A DNA stretch of 64,000 bases from Halobacteriovorax sp. (GTDB lineage Bacteria; Bdellovibrionota; Bacteriovoracia; Bacteriovoracales; Bacteriovoracaceae). The DNA lies in the NCBI GenBank assembly GCA_002720865.1, contig PBIO01000005.1, positions 37,011-101,010 of the forward strand, read 5' to 3'. This document shows positions 17,251 to 26,254 of the stretch, one piece after another; the stretch's first letter is position 1; each line of letters starts with the position of its first letter. The notes beneath the pieces are model-generated. The model was not told the DNA's origin, did not search any database, and saw only the letters and a program-made list of their open reading frames with translations. The translations under genes were made by a program, and so were the position numbers.

Positions 17251-18744
17251 TCACCGACCCTTTTGGTTAGACCCTAGTGACATTTCAGTGAGATAGAGTC
17301 CTTGATGGGCACGACTCCACCATCCCTTTTCCCCTGACTTGGTAAAGGTATAGAGATAATACTGGGCCCTAATGGCCTTTGGTTTTTTATCATCAAAAGG
17401 GGCTGATTCTAATAACTTTAAGACACTAGGTTCCGCCATCAAGAGGGCCAAGGAAAACTCTTGTAGCCAAGGTGATCTCGATGGACTGCCCATGGCCGCA
17501 AACCAAATCTGCCAATCAAGCCTATAGTGGGATGGGCTCATAAAACAAGGGGCCCGATCAAGAGGTCCTGGTTTACATTTAAAAATATAAGGCTTCCAAG
17601 TTACTCCATCCATGGTGGCCTCAAATTCAATCTCGTATCTTTTTTTAGTTACTCCTCCAAACATCCCGTAGGTGTTCACTAAATGATAAGGATCATAACT
17701 TTTATTCATTACCTGAGATGGATTAATTAAATTACTTACGGGCTTGATACTCAAAAGAGCTACTTGAAGACAAACAAAATAACGGGCCCAGTGTATTGGA
17801 CCTGCACTTGGTTTTCTATGTTTATATAGCTCATATTTTTCTATAAGAAATAATGGAGAAAATTTTCTTAAAAGAGAATCATCAAATAATACAAGGGCAT
17901 TAACGATAGCAAGAATATTTATCCAGCCAAGATTTCCACTAGCAATTAAGACGAACTGAAATAGTAGCCAAGTATAACCTGCCCCATGCCTAAGTCTTTT
18001 ATTGGGGTATAAAATAAAAAGAGGGATTATAAGTTCAACAAAATGATTAAATAAAACTCCTGCCTTTAAAGACCACAGGGGCATTTGGTGAAAAAACCAA
18101 CTAAGGGGACTGGGCACCGGTTGGGTTTCAAAATGATAAACAAGACATGTTAAATCGCTCCAACAAGGATCCCCTCTTAGCTTTATAAGCCCGGCCCCAA
18201 GCACTAACCTAAAGAGACACCAGCGAATTAGATAAATAATAACAAGCGGCGGTGGATCCTGTTTATCAAAGCTATCAAATTTTAAAAATGGAACGAGAAA
18301 AATGCTTAAAAACCCAAGTTCAAGAAGATTCATCTCCCAACCAAAGGCGTACCATAACTGGCCCGCATAGCTAAAGCTTAGCTGCAAAAGCCAAAGAACA
18401 AAGAGCAAAAGTCCTGAGGCCCTACCGGCCAAAACCAATAAGCTTAGGATAATCCCAAGCCACACCATAGACATAATAAAAATATCTGACTGACCGATCC
18501 AAAAAACCGTTGGGAATTGATAAATATAGGTAAGAGGTCCTTCTCCAAAATGCTCTAGAACCCGCGGCATAAAGCGCTCTAGCGGGGTAATCCCCCGACT
18601 ACCAATTAGCCCAGGAAGCTGCCAAAGCATGGGAACAAAAGCACATAGATAAACAATAGAAAGTCCCTTTAAAAACCAATACCGCGTAAGCCAGTAGGTA
18701 GACTCTCCCTCGTCAATTTTAAACCAAGCTTTAAGACTATCCAT
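17251..18744 (-). CDS. Lipase maturation factor family membrane protein
   Basis: A 497-residue polytopic protein with about nine hydrophobic segments in the first 330 residues, then a soluble domain. The LMF1 family signature region appears near residues 355-425: VNTYGMFGGVTKKRYEIEFE, TWKPYIFKCKPG, and CFMSPSHYRLDWQIWFAAMG. In vertebrates LMF1 helps lipases fold in the ER; the bacterial role is not established. A folding aid for exported lipases is only an inference. It overlaps the upstream 115-residue membrane-protein gene by 8 bases and is likely translated by coupling. No lipase gene is in the window. Confidence 0.85.
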   Translation of the reverse strand: MDSLKAWFKIDEGESTYWLTRYWFLKGLSIVYLCAFVPMLWQLPGLIGSRGITPLERFMPRVLEHFGEGPLTYIYQFPTVFWIGQSDIFIMSMVWLGIILSLLVLAGRASGLLLFVLWLLQLSFSYAGQLWYAFGWEMNLLELGFLSIFLVPFLKFDSFDKQDPPPLVIIYLIRWCLFRLVLGAGLIKLRGDPCWSDLTCLVYHFETQPVPSPLSWFFHQMPLWSLKAGVLFNHFVELIIPLFILYPNKRLRHGAGYTWLLFQFVLIASGNLGWINILAIVNALVLFDDSLLRKFSPLFLIEKYELYKHRKPSAGPIHWARYFVCLQVALLSIKPVSNLINPSQVMNKSYDPYHLVNTYGMFGGVTKKRYEIEFEATMDGVTWKPYIFKCKPGPLDRAPCFMSPSHYRLDWQIWFAAMGSPSRSPWLQEFSLALLMAEPSVLKLLESAPFDDKKPKAIRAQYYLYTFTKSGEKGWWSRAHQGLYLTEMSLGSNQKGR

Positions 18745-19084
18745 TTTTGTCTTTCTTTTTTCCGCCTAAAAAAAACAAAAAGACGATAAAAATGATTCCG
18801 ATATTAATATAAACTGGGATCGACATAGAGAGTGCATCCAACGGACCTAAACAGACTTCCTCTGTCTTTTCATACAAAGGAGGCACACTCTTCAAAAGAT
18901 ACTCTAAAGGTGGAACGATCAAAAAGTTCCATGGAAAACCAGCAACAACATAATAAAGAATTAATAAGTATGAGGCATCACAAACTCCAGCAAGTCCAAA
19001 AAGGACTCCAGGGGTTGTAACTGCACAACAAAATAAAAGATAAATCTTGAAATGTTCCTTATTGCCTACAAACTCGTCACTCAT
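18737..19084 (-). CDS. Small membrane protein of unknown function
   Basis: A 115-residue protein with two hydrophobic stretches in the N-terminal half (around residues 14-32 and 38-58) and one near the end (around 88-107), then a Lys-rich tail GGKKKDKNG. It has four cysteines. No family is recognised. Its stop overlaps the lipase-maturation-factor start by 8 bases, which suggests a partner role. There is no ribosome site: a perfect extended -10 (19091-19099) ends six bases before the ATG, so it is a candidate leaderless mRNA and the operon's first gene. Confidence 0.7.
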   Translation of the reverse strand: MSDEFVGNKEHFKIYLLFCCAVTTPGVLFGLAGVCDASYLLILYYVVAGFPWNFLIVPPLEYLLKSVPPLYEKTEEVCLGPLDALSMSIPVYINIGIIFIVFLFFLGGKKKDKNG

Positions 19085-19090
19085 AAGAAA

Positions 19091-19099
19091 ATTATATCA
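19091..19099 (-). promoter_or_regulatory. Extended -10 promoter six bases before a start codon
   Basis: Read on the minus strand the sequence is TGATATAAT, a perfect -10 with the TGn extension. Only six bases (TTTTCTT region) separate it from the ATG at 19084, leaving no room for a leader with a ribosome site. Confidence 0.6.
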
Positions 19100-19137
19100 T
19101 ACATAAAGCACGACTTTCTTAAGCTCTGGTCTAAAGT

Positions 19138-19254
19138 TTGAAGAATTCTTTAGATACTAGGAAGAGATTTGTGAAAAGCCGAGGCGTATTCATATACGCC
19201 GAGTGGTTTGAGCAAATGGATGACGAAGTAGATGAAGAATTATCCAAGCTTTAG
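19138..19254 (+). CDS. Possible small protein, 27-38 residues
   Basis: An open frame from TTG 19138 (38 residues) or GTG 19171 (27 residues, preceded by AGGAAGAG) to TAG 19254. It reads VKSRGVFIYAEWFEQMDD then an acidic end. The composition looks protein-like, and a hairpin follows at 19264-19284. It contains a 7-bp inverted repeat (GGCGTAT/ATACGCC) around 19182-19199, so an RNA or operator function is an alternative. No homologue is recognised and the confidence is low. Confidence 0.3.
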   Translation: MKNSLDTRKRFVKSRGVFIYAEWFEQMDDEVDEELSKL

Positions 19255-19263
19255 ACGCAAAAA

Positions 19264-19284
19264 GGCCCGCAATCCTAGCGGGCC
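19264..19284 (-). terminator. Terminator hairpin distal to the trypsin-like gene
   Basis: GGCCCGC at 19264-19270 pairs with GCGGGCC at 19278-19284 around a seven-base loop. Read leftward the stem is followed by TTTTTGCG. It is a second terminator behind the 19308-19338 one, and it could also end a plus-strand transcript over the small frame. Confidence 0.7.
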
Positions 19285-19307
19285 TATTTATGCATTCTCT
19301 GCAATAT

Positions 19308-19338
19308 AAAAAAAGAGGCGCTCTTATCGTCGCCTCTT
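19308..19338 (-). terminator. Rho-independent terminator of the 19350-20222 protease gene
   Basis: AAGAGGCG at 19313-19320 pairs with CGCCTCTT at 19331-19338. On the minus strand it is followed by a run of seven T. It lies 11 bases after the protease stop. Confidence 0.85.
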
Positions 19339-19349
19339 GATTTAACTAA

Positions 19350-20222
19350 TTACTTATTGTTACCAAGCGCTTTGATGTTAGTGATACGAGTAACGTCTTC
19401 ACCTCTACATCCTTCGTTAGTACATACTTTTGGAACTCTACAACCTTGAGTGCTGTCATAAACATAATCAGTCTCACCTCTAACTAGGATCCCTTCGATT
19501 ACACCAGTTTCAGAGTTAAATACCGCTGAACCTGAGTTTCCACCAAAAGTGTCTAGGTTTGATTGAAAATAAGTTCCTCTAGTGTTCTCTCTTACGATGG
19601 CACCAGCAGCGATCTTAGTAGGAAGTCCAGTAGGATGTCCGATTACAACTAGTGGAGTACCAACTTCAACTTTACCTTCAGTTCTAAAAGTAAGTGGCTC
19701 ACGGTCAGTAACTTCTCTTTCTAGTCTGATTAGAGCGTAGTCATCTTGAGTTCCACGGTTAAGGTCTCTTTCGATGATCTCAACACACTTATATACTGAT
19801 GTAGTAGGAACTGAAGCAGCATTGTCGTCTGCATTTTCAACTGCGAAGTCAAAAACCCAAGCGCTTGCCTGACAGTCTCTTTTTGAACGAATACAGTGAC
19901 CAGCAGTTACTAGAAGGTCTTTACCTACTAGGAAACCTGAACAGTTAGCTGAAGTTAATTGCTCTGAAAACTTTGCAGTCTTACAGATACCACGGCTTTC
20001 TAGGCTTGAACCAGTTACAGTAGTTGTTCCGTCGTCATTCGAGATTAATTTTGAATGAGAGATCATAGCAGCTGTTGATTTAGCTAGTTCTAGGTGAAGT
20101 CCGTTAGAAGCTTCGAAAATATCCAATCTGTCATCGTCTCCGTAGATCACTTTATCAACTGCGAAAGTTGCAAAGCTTAGTGTCATAGAAACGAATAATG
20201 CTGAAATCGTCCTTAATGTCAT
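19350..20222 (-). CDS. Secreted trypsin-like serine protease (S1), KVIYG-type paralogue 1
   Basis: The start is the ATG at 20222 (290 residues), with AAGGAC upstream; the longer frame to 20282 adds a charged segment before the signal peptide. The signal peptide is MTLRTISALFVSMTLSFATFA. The mature part starts VDKVIYGDDDRLD, a motif shared with the paralogues at 20815 and 63660. Catalytic residues are the His in LLVTAGHC, the Asp in DDYALIRLERE and the Ser in FGGNSGSAVFN. Several cysteines are placed for disulfides. The fold is that of glutamyl-endopeptidase/trypsin-type enzymes. Two tandem terminators follow. Confidence 0.9.
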   Translation of the reverse strand: MTLRTISALFVSMTLSFATFAVDKVIYGDDDRLDIFEASNGLHLELAKSTAAMISHSKLISNDDGTTTVTGSSLESRGICKTAKFSEQLTSANCSGFLVGKDLLVTAGHCIRSKRDCQASAWVFDFAVENADDNAASVPTTSVYKCVEIIERDLNRGTQDDYALIRLEREVTDREPLTFRTEGKVEVGTPLVVIGHPTGLPTKIAAGAIVRENTRGTYFQSNLDTFGGNSGSAVFNSETGVIEGILVRGETDYVYDSTQGCRVPKVCTNEGCRGEDVTRITNIKALGNNK

Positions 20223-20396
20223 GTTTGTTGTCCTTGTTAGTTTTTCGTATTGCCGTTTTTTTTCGTTGAGGCATAAAACCAAACCGCCTTTATTATGCCA
20301 ACTTACAACTTCTTACAGTTGTTGTGTTATTTCGTCGGCCAAATACGGGGTGCATTAAGTGAATTAAATTGGAAACTTACATCTGACTAAGTGCAG

Positions 20397-20756
20397 CTAT
20401 TGAAGGGTGCAAAATCTCCATCGTCGACCATCTGGGTCAGTAAGCTCGAGCTCTTTTAAGAGATTATCTTGCTTTGACTCTAACATGGAGCATTTCTCAC
20501 CATACCTATAATGAAGGAACTGAGCTTTTTGGCAAAGCTCATCAAGCTCCCTTCTTTCCTCTACAACAAGATCAAAGATAATATTTCCTTTGTTCTTACT
20601 CTTGCCACCAGGAATAACCTTAAACTCGACTGAGTCGCTCTTTAGGAGGATTTCATCTTGGTCTAAAGGAACTATCTCCAAGTCGAGAAGCTCAGAGAGA
20701 TAACTAACTGTGGAAGGCACATCCTTTGCCTCCAATGTCACTGTAGACAGTTGCAT
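20397..20756 (-). CDS. VOC-superfamily (glyoxalase-like) small protein
   Basis: A 119-residue single-domain protein. It starts MQLSTVTLEAKDVPSTVSYL and ends ELTDPDGRRWRFCTLQ; the first strand with VxxTVxYL and the DPDGRRWRF ending are typical of the glyoxalase/bleomycin-resistance fold. The metal ligands of true glyoxalase I are not evident, so the chemistry is unknown. It has no signal peptide. There is no ribosome site; TGTCATACT lies six bases before the ATG, so it may be leaderless. Its neighbours on both sides are secreted proteases and it is probably its own unit. Confidence 0.65.
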   Translation of the reverse strand: MQLSTVTLEAKDVPSTVSYLSELLDLEIVPLDQDEILLKSDSVEFKVIPGGKSKNKGNIIFDLVVEERRELDELCQKAQFLHYRYGEKCSMLESKQDNLLKELELTDPDGRRWRFCTLQ

Positions 20757-20780
20757 AATTTAAGTATGACAGATTTTGAG

Positions 20781-20808
20781 AAAAAAAAAAAGGGCCTTCA
20801 AGGCCCTT
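20781..20808 (-). terminator. Rho-independent hairpin between protease and VOC genes
   Basis: AAGGGCC (20790-20796) pairs with GGCCCTT (20802-20808) with a short loop. The ten or more A at 20781-20790 become a T run if the minus strand is read, so it terminates the 20815-21819 protease gene. Confidence 0.85.
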
Positions 20809-20814
20809 AGAGTA

Positions 20815-21819
20815 TTAGTTAAAAAGTGAGTCTGGACAAGAGCCCGGTATAAACGGGTTGCAGTCCTCAGTTGGAAAAAGACCAGGTATCGCAAATGGAT
20901 TATCCAGCTCTTCTTCTTCGATAACTGGCTCCTCAGGAGTCATACCTGGAGCAAGTTCTGGAATAACTGTTATTCTTGTAACATCTTCCCCGCGGCACTC
21001 ATCATCTTTACATTTAAAAACTCTATTACAACCAGACTGTGGATCAAAGGCATAATCTCTCTCGCCTCTTACTAAAATTCCTTCAACAGTATTTGTCTTT
21101 GCATTAAAAACAGCTGAACCAGAATTTCCACCAAAAGTATCTAAGTTAGCTTGAAAGAAAAAATCATTATCATTAGTTCTAACGTTTGCTCCGTCAGCAA
21201 TAATGGTTGGTAGACCTGAAGGATGACCAATCACAACGAGAGGATCATTCGTTTCAATTTTACCTTCACTTCTAAATTTAAGTGGCTCTCTATCTGTTAC
21301 GTCTCTGTCTAACTCAATAAGGGCATAGTCATTTTTACTGACGCGGCTAAGGCTTTGAGAAATGATTTTTTTACAACCATAAACATTATCTGAATTTACA
21401 TAAAGTTCTGTCTCACCTTCCTTGAGAAGGTCTTGCCTAAAATCAAATACCCATTGGTTATTCTTACAGGCAGCTTCACTTGTTATACAGTGACCGGCCG
21501 TGACTAATAGATTTTTACCAACGAGAAAACCACTGCAATTTGCGGCCGTCATCACCTGGCTAAACTTCTCGTCTTTACAAACTCGCATAGCTTTTTCTAA
21601 GGTTTCACCTTTTACTAAAGTAAGAAGTCCATCAAATTTCTTTTCTAGCTTAGTATTTGGAATCATCCCGGCAGTTGCTCTTGCCAATTCTTTAAAGATA
21701 GCAAGCTCACTATCGTTTAGATGAGTTCTATCATCTTCACCATAAATTACCTTATTTACGGATGCCCCTGCGCTGGCGCAGGTTAATATTGTCATTAATA
21801 CGGTTAATTTCTTCTTCAT
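20815..21819 (-). CDS. Secreted trypsin-like serine protease (S1), KVIYG-type paralogue 2
   Basis: The start is the ATG at 21819 (334 residues) after GAGAGAGGG; the longer frame begins with GTG at 21849. The signal peptide is MKKKLTVLMTILTCASAGAS. The mature N-terminus is VNKVIYGEDDRTHL. The triad is His in LLVTAGHC, Asp in NDYALIELDRD and Ser in FGGNSGSAVFN. It is close to paralogue 1 throughout the protease domain. It adds a C-terminal extension of about 40 residues, acidic then Pro-rich, with two cysteines (FPTEDCNPFIPGSCPDS), absent from paralogue 1. That tail could be a processing or attachment segment. Confidence 0.9.
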   Translation of the reverse strand: MKKKLTVLMTILTCASAGASVNKVIYGEDDRTHLNDSELAIFKELARATAGMIPNTKLEKKFDGLLTLVKGETLEKAMRVCKDEKFSQVMTAANCSGFLVGKNLLVTAGHCITSEAACKNNQWVFDFRQDLLKEGETELYVNSDNVYGCKKIISQSLSRVSKNDYALIELDRDVTDREPLKFRSEGKIETNDPLVVIGHPSGLPTIIADGANVRTNDNDFFFQANLDTFGGNSGSAVFNAKTNTVEGILVRGERDYAFDPQSGCNRVFKCKDDECRGEDVTRITVIPELAPGMTPEEPVIEEEELDNPFAIPGLFPTEDCNPFIPGSCPDSLFN

Positions 21820-21919
21820 TTTGCCCTCTCTCAGCTTCTCGTAAGTCACCCTAGCTGAAGAGAAATAAAATGCCAGTAGATTTCGCGCTGCGTGAGTAAT
21901 GAATACCCGAAATAACGCC

Positions 21920-22771
21920 TCATGTAAGAAATTGTTGGCCCTGAAGGGCTATTTGACCCACCGCAACGTCATGAAGTCTAATAAAATAAGACCCTTGAGG
22001 CAGGTTTTCGGCCCAGTAAGAAATGACCAAAGAATGAAGGTTTTCCCTGTAAGAAAGGTCATTTTCTGGCCCAAAATCGCTTGTTATGGCCTTAAAAAAG
22101 CTCTTTCTAGAGACCCCAAGGACTAAAGGCCGCTTAAGATAGGAGGCCAGGTCAGGCATATACTTTATAAGCTCCCAATTCTGCTCAAAGTTCTTTGAAA
22201 AACCAAAACATGGATCTAAAAGAATATTTTCATGAAAACTTAGCTCTTTTAAGTTTGTTTTAAAAAACTCCTCTAAATCAAGTCTCGGTGACTGGTACTC
22301 CATATGCCGAGAAGTTAATGATCTTTTTGGGGCCAAGTTATGGGATAAAACATACTTAACATGAGGAAAGACTTCTAAGGTTTCAATTAAACTTTGATCA
22401 ACAGAGCCACTAACATCATTCCAAATAAGTTCAGCGCTGGAGTCAACTGAATAAATCTTTTCGGCCACAGCTTTAAAAACTTCAGGCTTATAGGTATCAA
22501 TGCTGATTGGTTTTCTTAAGTTCGTAATGTCTTCAAGAACTGGGAACAATAATTCTTCAAATCTTTTTAATTCTTCTTCACCGCTGATGGCCGGATTCAT
22601 AGGTGCAGTAGATTCAGCCCCAAAATCAAAGGCACTTGCACCTTTTTTATAATGCTCACGTGTTTTTTCTAGGACAAGCTCTGGACAATTGACTTGCCCA
22701 CCATCCGAAAAGGAATCGGGGGTGATATTAACCACCCCCATAAACTTAAGCTTTGAATTTTTAGTTTTCAT
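21920..22771 (-). CDS. folP: Dihydropteroate synthase
   Basis: A 283-residue TIM-barrel enzyme of folate synthesis that joins p-aminobenzoate to the pterin diphosphate. Motifs in order: GVVNITPDSFSDGG near residue 12, AFDFGAESTAP near 48, ISIDTYKPEV near 93, WNDVSGS near 120, LLDPCFGFSKNFEQNW near 182, PLVLGVSRKSFF near 213 and the C-terminal FIRLHDVAVGQ. Its start shares one base with the ftsH stop (TGATG), so it is translationally coupled. The tilS-ftsH-folP order is a widely conserved grouping. Confidence 0.95.
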   Translation of the reverse strand: MKTKNSKLKFMGVVNITPDSFSDGGQVNCPELVLEKTREHYKKGASAFDFGAESTAPMNPAISGEEELKRFEELLFPVLEDITNLRKPISIDTYKPEVFKAVAEKIYSVDSSAELIWNDVSGSVDQSLIETLEVFPHVKYVLSHNLAPKRSLTSRHMEYQSPRLDLEEFFKTNLKELSFHENILLDPCFGFSKNFEQNWELIKYMPDLASYLKRPLVLGVSRKSFFKAITSDFGPENDLSYRENLHSLVISYWAENLPQGSYFIRLHDVAVGQIALQGQQFLT

Positions 22772-24699
22772 CAGGCCAAAACAGGATCATCAGACGGATC
22801 GCTCCCTGATGGTTCTTCTTTTTTAGTAACCTTCTCTTCTTTTGCTTCTGGCTTAGGAGTTCCGCCGCCATTTTCTTCGCTAAGACTTGGTTTGCCTATA
22901 TCTCGGCCTTCAACAACGTCGATTACTTGCTGCTTATCTAAGGTCTCCCAAACAATTAGCGCTTCAGATAATCTATCTAAAGTCTCTCTATGTTCAGTAA
23001 GAATTTTTTTAGCGACTTCGTAGTTTTCATCAATAATTCGCTTAACTTCCGAATCGATGGCCTCGGCAGTCTCTTCGGAATAATTCATTCCTTCATTGCC
23101 TGGATTTGAAAAAGCAGTTTGGCTTGATCTATGAAACTTAAGCGGCCCAAGGCGACTCATTCCCCACTCACAAACCATCTTATGGGCCATGGAAGTTGCC
23201 ACTTGAATATCATTGGAAGCCCCTGAAGTGACATCGTCAAAAACGATTTCTTCGGCCACTCGTCCACCCATTAAAATAGCAATTCTATTTAAGGCGTAAT
23301 TTGTCGTCATAGAAAGACGGTCTTCCGCCGGCAATTGCATTGTAATTCCTAGAGCACCTCCACGGGGCATAATAGAGACTTTATGTATCGGATCTGCTTC
23401 AGGAAGAAAATGTCCGACCAGTGTATGTCCAGCTTCATGAAAAGCAGTAAGTCGCTTTTCTTTATCGCTGATTACAAGTGACTTTCTTTCAGGTCCCATA
23501 AGAACCTTGTCCTTGGCCGTCTCAAAATCATCCATCTCAACTGTTTTCTTATTATAGCGAGCAGCATTTAAGGCCGCTTCATTAACAAGGTTTGCTAAAT
23601 CAGCACCAGTAAATCCAGGTGTTCCCTTAGCAATAGTTTCTAGGTCTACATTTTCGGCAGTAGGAGTCTTTTTTGTATGAACAGTTAAAATACCTAGACG
23701 CCCTCTAACATCGGGAGGTCCAACAGTAACCCTTCTATCAAATCGACCTGGCCTTAAGAGGGCCGGATCAAGAACATCTATTCTGTTTGTGGCCGCAATT
23801 AAAATAACGCCTTCATTTGACTCAAAACCATCCATCTCAACAAGAAGCTGGTTTAAGGTTTGCTCTCTCTCATCGTGACCACCGCCCATTCCAGCACCAC
23901 GGTGCCTACCGACTGCATCGATTTCATCAATAAAGATAATACAAGGAGCATGCTTCTTACCTTGCTCAAAAAGGTCTCTCACTCTTGAAGCACCAACACC
24001 AACGAACATTTCAACAAAGTCAGAACCTGAGATTGAAAAGAAAGGCACGTCAGCTTCACCAGCAACAGCTCTAGCAAGAAGCGTTTTACCAGTACCAGGA
24101 GGACCTACAAGAATAACCCCTTTTGGGATCTTGCCTCCGAGGGCCGTATATTTTTTAGGATCTTTTAAAAAGTCGACGACCTCAACCAATTCTTCTTTAG
24201 CTTCTTCAACACCACTTACGTCTGAGAATGTTACTTTTTTCTCATGGGCAGAAAGCATCTTAGCTTTAGATTTTCCAAAGCTCATGGCCTTTCCGCCACC
24301 TGCTTGAATTTGTCTTAGGAAGAAATAGAAAATAACGATGAGAAGAATCATCGGTCCCCAGTTAATAAGCAGACTGGCAAAGAAGGTTTGCTTTTCTTCC
24401 TCAGCGTACTCCGGGGTTATATTATTTTCTCTTAAGATTTTAAAAGTTTCACTACCCGTATTACCTGTTAACTTGAAAGTCGCTCCATTATCGTAACCCT
24501 GAATATAGTTACCAATAATTTGATCCTTCCCTTTGAATACGACGGTCTCTACTCTTTTTTCTTCAACCGCTTTTATGAATTCAGGATAGGTTATAGATTT
24601 AGATCTCTTATCTTGTTGGGTAGCAACTTTAGCTACTAAGGCCATCATTAAAAAGACGACAATCCAAAGAGTAAGAGTTTTTGTTTGTTGGGGTTTCAT
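22771..24699 (-). CDS. ftsH: ATP-dependent zinc metalloprotease FtsH
   Basis: A 642-residue membrane AAA+ protease. I use the ATG at 24699 (after AAGGAAAAG) rather than the upstream in-frame start at 24738. Two membrane helices, near residues 9-26 and 105-125, flank a periplasmic domain. The AAA module has GPPGTGKT and [13 protein letters not shown], and the SRH region [18 protein letters not shown]. The protease zinc site is HEAGH. The C-terminus is Glu/Lys/Pro-rich. It degrades misfolded membrane proteins and regulators such as LpxC in other bacteria. It is preceded by a 119-base gap with a hairpin (24756-24787). Confidence 0.97.
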   Translation of the reverse strand: MKPQQTKTLTLWIVVFLMMALVAKVATQQDKRSKSITYPEFIKAVEEKRVETVVFKGKDQIIGNYIQGYDNGATFKLTGNTGSETFKILRENNITPEYAEEEKQTFFASLLINWGPMILLIVIFYFFLRQIQAGGGKAMSFGKSKAKMLSAHEKKVTFSDVSGVEEAKEELVEVVDFLKDPKKYTALGGKIPKGVILVGPPGTGKTLLARAVAGEADVPFFSISGSDFVEMFVGVGASRVRDLFEQGKKHAPCIIFIDEIDAVGRHRGAGMGGGHDEREQTLNQLLVEMDGFESNEGVILIAATNRIDVLDPALLRPGRFDRRVTVGPPDVRGRLGILTVHTKKTPTAENVDLETIAKGTPGFTGADLANLVNEAALNAARYNKKTVEMDDFETAKDKVLMGPERKSLVISDKEKRLTAFHEAGHTLVGHFLPEADPIHKVSIMPRGGALGITMQLPAEDRLSMTTNYALNRIAILMGGRVAEEIVFDDVTSGASNDIQVATSMAHKMVCEWGMSRLGPLKFHRSSQTAFSNPGNEGMNYSEETAEAIDSEVKRIIDENYEVAKKILTEHRETLDRLSEALIVWETLDKQQVIDVVEGRDIGKPSLSEENGGGTPKPEAKEEKVTKKEEPSGSDPSDDPVLA

Positions 24700-24755
24700 A
24701 GGCTTTTCCTTAAGCTTTAAAAAATTCCGATAGGGCAAAATTCCATTGGCCCAAA

Positions 24756-24787
24756 ACAGTTCCCCTATTTTAAAACTAGGGGCCTGT
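24756..24787 (-). promoter_or_regulatory. Imperfect long hairpin in the tilS-ftsH gap
   Basis: ACAGTTCCCCTA at 24756-24767 pairs with TAGGGGCCTGT at 24777-24787, a ten-pair stem with one small internal loop. A palindrome AATACGTATT lies nearby at about 24797-24806. No T tract follows, so it is more likely a regulatory or processing structure than a terminator. Confidence 0.4.
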
Positions 24788-24818
24788 CTTTACAAGAATA
24801 CGTATTGTTTTCCAGTAT

Positions 24819-26177
24819 TTATTCCTTAAATGACGATGCGTCCGGCCATTTCTCGATTGAGACCATTGGAAGTTCTGGCTTTAATCTTCCCTTACCAGAA
24901 GGCCCCATTATTCGCGGTAACTCCCCAATATACATCCCTACTTTCAAAGCGAAGGCCGTACTCTGCGGCAGGAGGGGGTGTGGGCGCTTACGACTTGGAG
25001 GAAGACCTAGTGATTTATCTTCTCCTTTTTTTAAACGGGAGAAGAATAGAAAAGGAAAAGGCTCTTTTTGCCAAAGCTCCGGAAGCTTTTTACTAGAAAA
25101 GCTAGGAATCTGCGAAGTTGAAGATTTTTTCAATTCGTGAAGAAGCACCTTGTCAATTTTCTTATACTGCTTCACTTTGTCTCTACTAATAAAATACAGT
25201 GTGCCCGGGCCCATATAACCATGAACCCCGCCAGAGAAAATAAATGGACCTTGTTTTCCTCGGTATTGGGCCTTGATCATTTTGTCAGCTTGGGATTGAA
25301 GAACACCTCTTGGCTCGCTCGATAATTCTTTAACAATATTTAGAATATCAGATTTAGCTCCTCTAAAATCATTTCTATAGTCAGCTCGGTAAAGAACTTT
25401 TCCGCCAAGCTCATCGGACTTAACTTTAAAATTAACTTCCTTTCTTTTGCCTAGACGGGCCAACCTAAGTTTATAAGCAAGGGCATTCTGTCTAGAAACA
25501 TAATGACGAATATAACCCGGGAAGCGTTTCTTAAGTTTTGGCAGTACTTCATGGCGGATAAAATTTCTTTCAAATCTTAATTCTAAATTTGTAGGATCTT
25601 CTGCAAAAGGAACATCTAAGTCACGACATAAACCAGTAATTTGCGTCCTAGCAAGACACATAAAAGGTCTAACATAGGGTTTATTAATAAGAGGAATTCC
25701 AAGACTAGGCTTTAGATCTCCAGACTTAGACTGCATAAGAAGTGACCATTCAATTGAATCATCGATATGATGACCTAAATATAAAAAGTCGCCTTTAGAT
25801 AAGTGAGACTTAAAAATATCGTAACGCTCTTTTCTAGCGGTGAACTCAAAATTACTTTGAATATGGGATAGATCTAAAATTTCTATTTTTAATGGGACTT
25901 TAAGACGAAAACAAAATTCGGCCACCAAGTCTTCTTCCATATAGTTTTCTTCACGAGTTCCGTGATTAATATGAACGGCCTTAACGCCTTTGAGTTTTCC
26001 GTCTAGGACAAACCTGGCCATAACAAGCAAAAGAAGCATGCTATCGGCCCCTCCAGATACGGCCACCACGGCCTGACCAGTCTTAGGCCATAGCTTTCTA
26101 TCGTCCATAAACTCCCCCACATAACGGCAAAGGGTTTTAAGTCTGGGGTGGTTGTAAATACGATCTAAATCTTCCAT
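24819..26177 (-). CDS. tilS: tRNA(Ile)-lysidine synthetase
   Basis: A 452-residue enzyme that converts C34 of tRNA-Ile(CAU) to lysidine, using ATP and lysine, so that AUA is read as Ile. The N-type ATP pyrophosphatase motif is VAVSGGADSMLLLL near residue 40. HINHGTREEN near 92 and YLGHHIDDSIEW near 133 follow; FAEDPTNLELRFERNFIRHEVLPKL near 190-215 is a family hallmark. The C-terminal domain is Lys-rich and present. There is no clear ribosome site. It is divergent from a tRNA gene whose promoter begins about 30 bases away, so the promoters overlap. Confidence 0.93.
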   Translation of the reverse strand: MEDLDRIYNHPRLKTLCRYVGEFMDDRKLWPKTGQAVVAVSGGADSMLLLLVMARFVLDGKLKGVKAVHINHGTREENYMEEDLVAEFCFRLKVPLKIEILDLSHIQSNFEFTARKERYDIFKSHLSKGDFLYLGHHIDDSIEWSLLMQSKSGDLKPSLGIPLINKPYVRPFMCLARTQITGLCRDLDVPFAEDPTNLELRFERNFIRHEVLPKLKKRFPGYIRHYVSRQNALAYKLRLARLGKRKEVNFKVKSDELGGKVLYRADYRNDFRGAKSDILNIVKELSSEPRGVLQSQADKMIKAQYRGKQGPFIFSGGVHGYMGPGTLYFISRDKVKQYKKIDKVLLHELKKSSTSQIPSFSSKKLPELWQKEPFPFLFFSRLKKGEDKSLGLPPSRKRPHPLLPQSTAFALKVGMYIGELPRIMGPSGKGRLKPELPMVSIEKWPDASSFKE

Positions 26178-26205
26178 AAGTCATTAATATCTTTTAAGAG
26201 ACTTG

Positions 26206-26234
26206 TTGACAGTCCCCTAGGTTATCTCTACACT
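26206..26234 (+). promoter_or_regulatory. Promoter of tRNA-Met
   Basis: Consensus -35 TTGACA at 26206-26211, 17-base spacer, and -10 TACACT at 26229-26234. The predicted start is about 14 bases upstream of the mature tRNA. Confidence 0.85.
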
Positions 26235-26254
26235 GCGTTCATAAAATTTGGTAC

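Noticed and set aside
24805..25140. A plus-strand frame of 111 codons across the tilS end.
   Set aside because: Shadow of tilS, with no ribosome site or recognisable motif.
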